64,000 nt of DNA from an uncultured Victivallales bacterium. Its GTDB lineage: Bacteria; Verrucomicrobiota; Lentisphaeria; Victivallales; UBA1829. A program made the translations under genes and the position numbers. Position 1 is the stretch's first letter, and each line of letters starts with the position of its first letter. The DNA lies in assembly GCA_944390795.1 (NCBI GenBank), contig CALXRI010000004.1, positions 1-64,000 of the forward strand. Reading direction: 5' to 3'. This document shows positions 63,401-64,000 of this stretch, piece after piece. Under the pieces are notes generated by a model, which was not told the origin of the DNA, did no database searches, and saw only the letters and a program-made list of their open reading frames with translations.

Positions 63401-64000
63401 ATCAGGCGGATAACGGCAGCGGCGGTGCGATCAGCGGCAGCAGCCTGAGTGTCAGCAATGCGACCTTCGACCGCAATACCGCGACAAACGGCGGCGCGAT
63501 TTCCGGTTCCGACGTGACCGTGAAGGGCGGCACCTTCGACCGCAATACCGCGACAAACGGCGGCGCGATTCTGGCGAACGGTTCGCTCTCCGTCAATTCG
63601 AATTTCACGGGCAATAAGGCCAGCTCCAACGGCGGTGCGATTGCGGCATTTGGAGCTGATACGACCATCTCCGGCACCTTCACCGGCAACAGTGCGACTG
63701 TTGCCGGCGGCGCGGTATATCTCGATCAGGGCGGCACTCTTGCAAATATCACCCTGACTGGCAATACCGCGCAAGACGGCGCGGCGGGTTACAGTGCGGA
63801 CGGTGCATTGACAATGAATTCCGCCACAGTGACCAGCAGCAATGCAAAGAACGGTTCCGTTGTAACCAGCCTCGGCGACAAGACGGTCATCCGGAACAGC
63901 AGTCTTTACAAGAATACTGCGAGCGGCAGCGTTGTGAACGCGCCGAACGGCGAACTCTTCCTGATTTCGACGACGGTTGCGGAAAACAGCGGCGTTGCCG
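51466..64000 (+). CDS. Giant LEPR-XLL/DUF4347 beta-helix surface protein, C-terminus beyond window
   Basis: One uninterrupted frame of 4178 codons to the window edge; GGAAGGAAGGA precedes the ATG. Residues 10-25 (IEIFRLEDRVLFEAAG) form a LEPR-XLL leader, found on very large proteins of this phylum and Planctomycetes. An acidic region follows, then two DUF4347-like domains (about 149-245 and 306-445). The second keeps H363 in LTHGNDQGFYLG and C400 in MLYGCNLA; the first has Asp in place of the His and lacks the Cys half. From about residue 466 on it is mainly beta-helix with GGAI/FxxN motifs as in chlamydial Pmp proteins, broken by a YDG-W repeat array (about 1655-2385) and by two LSLREAI/YSLREAI segment starts (about 2445 and 3276). 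Probably exported and cell-surface bound; adhesion is likely but unproven. Confidence 0.9.
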   Translation, partial: MRKQRRQRKIEIFRLEDRVLFEAAGAAEAVEAVENASNPNPDRQNDISESERQEKEAQSVAKYAGPDGAAIQEPGAPVQDQGAGLTRPDAIQQDPAQKLVDGSGDFSDVPDVTQEHTSELSDFLNADFSVTTDSTLSFSDSLSSDSDTHELIVIDSDAAKDLDLDALSDKTEVLVLDNDSDAMEQLNAYLDSHDGKYDSIRFVTDGDSGADSAPDHLELNGREVSASDLDAVRDHLADGGDLSVQTALDDAAPVYTLTPDGDFELVHADDLHDAVIHPEIDETITVDASANVPVSALSNPVEKGREELVIINSNIADRDVVLSQLGGRDVLEIDPSQDALSQIQDYLDANPDTQYDAIHILTHGNDQGFYLGSTQVTDAGQMTVFTGHMAENADFMLYGCNLAATERGQALIHEIADVTGCDVAASTDMTGAAAVGGDWVLEYNVGVVETASISLNADWNYRLAAITVDGKGESDTTAVNLAEALTKAGSGGSITISTETTGATVDYNVTIIANAKVSTAIIIEGNNVTLTGANYTDVTITTGGIVNSNLTVTETFTSRGSISGSTVNVAEESIVITGGNVENSTLSASGTGSINISGGGFTDTTVINSGTGDINIGSNSKFTDSSVTHSGTGNINISGGTFTESPVTHSGAGSTTITGGEFTGSEKTGTGISISGSGALYISGGTFSGFEKAVEFSSSGTATITAGDFTRNVYGLVNNGTMSVSGAGVSFTSNHNVIDDSAATAGAGILNNASGELSVSDVTIGAMGGGNYYGLENHGSITALKDSTIQYNMMSGLRNEGSIDSINNVTLNENGLSIDEEGNSYTALGGGLYNSGTIKDFIDIQITNNHAAQGGGIYNTGEISAGVNDRSFNIYIFRNEATQGGGIYWGGGFLDTSALVYQYEDPDSRGLTGNTAHQGGGVYIASGDVLFQDFRLFENTANRVNLDAATYAGGGLYIASGAKVILDSVTVENNVVENCSNGIDTKYWQYYYNDPDLAIGDTGKTTDKGGRGGGIYSEGTLTVLHSQFNKNVVNFANSSQLPDYYAFLDTLSMGGAIYSSGTLTVYDSYIHDNTAKNGLGGGIYLGGGSATIASTEYYTGESLWQQTGTLNSMIITGNTANGSSDGTQYAAGGFGGGIYSDSSVNLTLDSVTLSGNTATLTVASSSGTSYDIGRGGGLYFGEADAYRTYSAVTSAPVLGNGVLTIDGTVRDLTNGSANVAELEMNRRTSLIFDNHAVSGSGLYINSASTVSIGNTEIYNNATTASPYFTNTNDAQNFFQNFVVSSNQKDASVDIKVEAQDISAAGKLFTSSGIGLYLGGSGATASLDGVSIYGHDVGNAFGGGIYVTGDMYGSGLVHLNLVNTTLYDNTAAYGGGVYIGENASVNILNTTVAGNAAATAGGGVYIIGSNSAVNILNSILVGNTTVDKDDNEVSNDLAAESDAPAMNDMYSLFGSVLVKNSLTLQYEQQSVDPTSCINVEAKDIFADPTLANNWQIQGAQYSKEFTDSAGKVYYYDYAYGTTHTLAISAEGAAAYKGVYTAIDLATSLMYFNTLNSQAVAAGQTSGTWMNFSTRTAATVSSDKIVSSSQNGLNRQTGANGSVSYNTYNIGAYQLTVTDVFYYDTPAQNQLDPSGETRYEAYVGFQPSDGMTASFNNTEYTYNATTRTWNNTNNSYTPVTGDTLSVEGVDYKYDGTAWVATPVTGDTLTVEGVDYTYDETAWIAAHTPGAGDTLTVNGETYQYNAETDAWTNQDDPSDTYTPKIGDTLSVEGVDYTYDGTNWTASYAPAAGTTVSVNGMDYTYDGTKWTTTHTPASGDTFGHDGTDYIYDGTNWVATYAPAAGDTFSHDDGTDYIYDGTNWVATHAPAAGDTFSHDGTVYIYDGTDWVATHAPAAGDTLSHDGTVYIYDGTDWVATHAPVAGDDTLFVNGVLYQFDGTDWVEVYSPEAGDTITMNGTDYVYNTSSHEWEVTCNPESGDQLTAADGVTYTYDGTAWTATHTLATGDQLTAADKVTYTYDGTNWTATHILAAGDQLTAADGVTYTYDGLDWTATHTPAAGDTLTANGKTYQYNAETGTWTNQDDPSDTYTPVNNDTLIADGVTYTYDGTNWTATYTPVNNDTLIADGVTYTYDGTNWTATHTPELRDTLTANGVTYTYDGTDWTATHIPVEGDTFTFNGTEESTYDGTNWVVTYTPVNNNTLTVNGVTYTYDGNAWKDSAGNEYTLQIGAQIDGTDYVYNGENWVETYAPAKGNQITGTDYVYNGENWVETYAHENGDRINVDGKLYTYSSFYGSWRSSAGDEYTPEAGDRIVGTAYVYDADISAWVNTHLPADGNMIYSSGSIFTYNAMTGTWNNVAAVYTPVANDTWIVESVTYTYDGTHWIDADNTQNPVSGDIITTADGTTYKLGIGDKLVENLPYRYYTASGEYYVRPIINTTDDTINPYDGSLSLREAILLAGENLTINYTLDPAIYGENPDAPVISEKFHFGTEIVLSEKIAAGGSLEFIIGESNVYGTAADGTSLTSSFYDSIGINKGLTDSFGNDISYRIIAGTVDPTSYNVTLPASSLLPFEYDATDDDTFQSLNLTLKVSDTVNGETGRFRVFDVISGDITLYGEGAGSLTILGGNVSNDNNPNRPASERTDESISNFGGAIRLSGADATLTLNGVTINRGIANRGGAIYVADGTLNLIGTTTINGTVAHGFASAGDNVSQVTYGDGYVYTSGYGAGIYMAGGSLVIGMDALSAEKAGEAFYASNVTISGGTAAQYGGGIYLAGDSSLLGNHSLYAYDAENRLYAPVSESFAISGNSAVSGAGLYIATTGSVSLERATISGNTLRQGVSSNFKVPTSGIPASYGGGLYVAAGSSVSLKGVTVTGNVTATYVRPGSGSNPDVPNYVVSYGGGIYAEGTVTISESNLFLSRGDAPAQDIANSSISSNTALRGGGVYLADGGTFTMSGADPGKGGDVASVSGNKATAGSYTNETSNTTGQGGGLYVSAGATANLSNVVLSGNIANSVSSGAAADNNLSGRGGAVYTAGVFSLTNTTPSSETLRISMNDNSAAYGGAVYQAGGTVSLSYLSMYENKASGVTSGSVSAPTGGALYLANGTANILNATIAGNIGDAAIYTGAGTLTLTNTTLALNTGSNWGLVNSAATVFLRNTLVIGNGNSDDNNIKGEYTYDGYSLVGTEANGYSAELIFGTNDFDSETGVIQLDQTAENPALTGGYLYRDPAGNAYDQLGKDRTETPGDGVYTIGAVIAGSVSPTSVLVNTFTDDTTSDNDLYSLREAIQDADGGDITIAFDLEALQNEMAGGAEASFILDKLPVSWTAGTVTIDGSLLASLGTVSITAGTGNTAGLFALAGTSGLVLSNFTVSGRAGASFGNDGAALSLADSSTATLTNVTVQNVVTSGNGAVSVANDSSLTLAGNTVFASNQAKNGGALYNAGSLTVSGTLEFTGNQATENGGAIYNAAGTLTVTDAVFSGNTAAGNGGAIYNAAGTLTVTGDFTSNQAENGGAIYNAAGTLTVSDSAVLQGNIATGSGGAIYNAADGTLIAMVAQFSGNHADSGSGGAIYNAGSLTVSGTEFLANESEDGGAIYNEGALQFTEGTNTVFAGNTATGNGGAIYNASSDLQLAYASFTDNKAVNGGAFYNAGQNVSITGVVFGGMSEDGTVEGNTAANGGAIYNKGTMLTVTDAVFSGNTATGDGGALYNEGALTMTGGSFTGNTAANGGAIYHKGTILTVTDAVFSGNAATANGGAIYNASTESVQFTGTLLTDNIATGNGGAFYNAGQNVSVTGVVFGGMSEDGTEEGNTAANGGAIYNAAGAVLTLDASSAFSYNKATGSGGAISNSGTLSVSASFSDNRAEQNGGAISNSGTLNVRNASFSDNRAEQNGGAIYTDTSVTVNNSVFKNNRTSGDGGAISGSGVTVNGGTFTGNHADNGSGGAISGSSLSVSNATFTRNTATNGGAISGSGVTVNGGSFTENQADNGSGGAISGSSLSVSNATFDRNTATNGGAISGSDVTVKGGTFDRNTATNGGAILANGSLSVNSNFTGNKASSNGGAIAAFGADTTISGTFTGNSATVAGGAVYLDQGGTLANITLTGNTAQDGAAGYSADGALTMNSATVTSSNAKNGSVVTSLGDKTVIRNSSLYKNTASGSVVNAPNGELFLISTTVAENSGVA
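56430..58620 (+). repeat. Array of about 27 in-frame YDG-W repeats
   Basis: Units of about 70-81 bases encode variants of Y-x-Y-D-G-T-x-W-x-A-T-H-x-P-x-x-G-D-T-L-x (for example TYTYDGTNWTATH). I counted 27 tryptophan-centred units. Some neighbours are nearly identical in DNA, others have an insert (TNQDDPSDTY) at 56710 and again at 57700. Hand counts of two 60-base lines give about 45-52% GC here against about 67% for a line at 63.2 kb. Confidence 0.85.
62383..62912 (+). repeat. Two near-identical 120-base segments, 411 bases apart
   Basis: 62383-62502 and 62794-62912 are the same except for a few substitutions (for example GATCAC/GGTTAC and TGTA/AGAA). The distance is 137 codons, so the frame is kept. 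The phrase ACGGTTACCGATGCTGTGTT also occurs three times (near 61870, 62519 and 62669). Confidence 0.85.
63211..63560 (+). repeat. Tandem 144-base repeat in the beta-helix
   Basis: ATTTCCGGTTCCGGCGTGAC starts at 63211 and again at 63355, and with one change at 63499. The period is 144 bases, 48 codons, probably two turns of the predicted beta-helix. Copies differ by few bases, so the duplication is recent. Confidence 0.85.

Noticed and set aside
1-64000. tRNA, rRNA, insertion sequences, prophage or plasmid genes
   Set aside because: I looked for tRNA-like cloverleaf ends, transposase motifs and phage genes and saw none; a dedicated scan could still find a tRNA I missed.

Overview
The window looks like chromosomal DNA from a Lentisphaerota bacterium of the Victivallis type. 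This is inference from gene content: there is no 16S gene here. The pointers are a GC-rich genome (near 58-60% by eye), a pseudopilin with the FTLIELLVVIAVIAIL leader in a carbohydrate locus, many small sugar loci each with its own AraC, LacI or GntR regulator, a DUF4838 glycosidase-like secreted protein, a ferredoxin-dependent 2-oxoacid oxidoreductase as in gut anaerobes, and a giant LEPR-XLL/DUF4347 surface protein. I found no rRNA, tRNA, CRISPR array, transposase or phage genes.

Layout. 0-6.2 kb: two AraC regulators, a GH116 glycosidase divergent from the second one, and a gene graveyard holding remnants of two other glycosidases. 6.8-9.6 kb: a three-gene 2-oxoacid:ferredoxin oxidoreductase operon with fused beta and gamma subunits. 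9.7-13.0 kb: tig-clpP-clpX protein quality control. 13.3-23.1 kb: a LacI-headed operon of a serine hydrolase, two SGNH esterases, a sugar isomerase, a large glycosidase-like protein and an ADP-ribosylglycohydrolase-family protein, probably for a decorated sugar polymer. 23.2-29.5 kb: GntR regulator, pseudopilin, DUF4838/CBM9 protein and an NAD-dependent epimerase. 29.5-30.1 kb: a hairpin-dense intergenic region. 30.1-34.6 kb: AraC regulator, an unknown barrel-like protein, uronate isomerase and glucosamine-6-phosphate deaminase. 34.8-41.3 kb: an AlbA_2 protein, then serS, an RpiB-GlyA fusion with a low-molecular-weight phosphatase, trmB and purQ. 41.6-45.1 kb: tatA, tatC and two likely Tat clients in one operon. 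45.2-49.4 kb: a phospholipid-methyltransferase-like enzyme, a small membrane protein, a DUF721 protein and an Na/Pi cotransporter with an extra Ig-like domain. 49.8-64 kb: a TolC-type outer-membrane lipoprotein followed by the first 4178 codons of a giant surface protein that runs off the window.

The most distinctive items are: (1) the giant protein, with a LEPR-XLL leader, a duplicated DUF4347 domain of which one copy has lost its His/Cys pair, beta-helix segments rich in Chlamydia-Pmp-like motifs, and an inserted array of about 27 YDG-W repeats; (2) the Tat operon, whose last gene fuses a NapH-like membrane electron carrier to a polyferredoxin through an internal twin-arginine signal; (3) a family of short structured repeats in which hairpins are kept while their sequence changes, often with three-base loops; and (4) the RpiB-GlyA fusion beside a phosphatase with the P-loop of a protein-arginine phosphatase. 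All calls come from reading the sequence; no database search was run.
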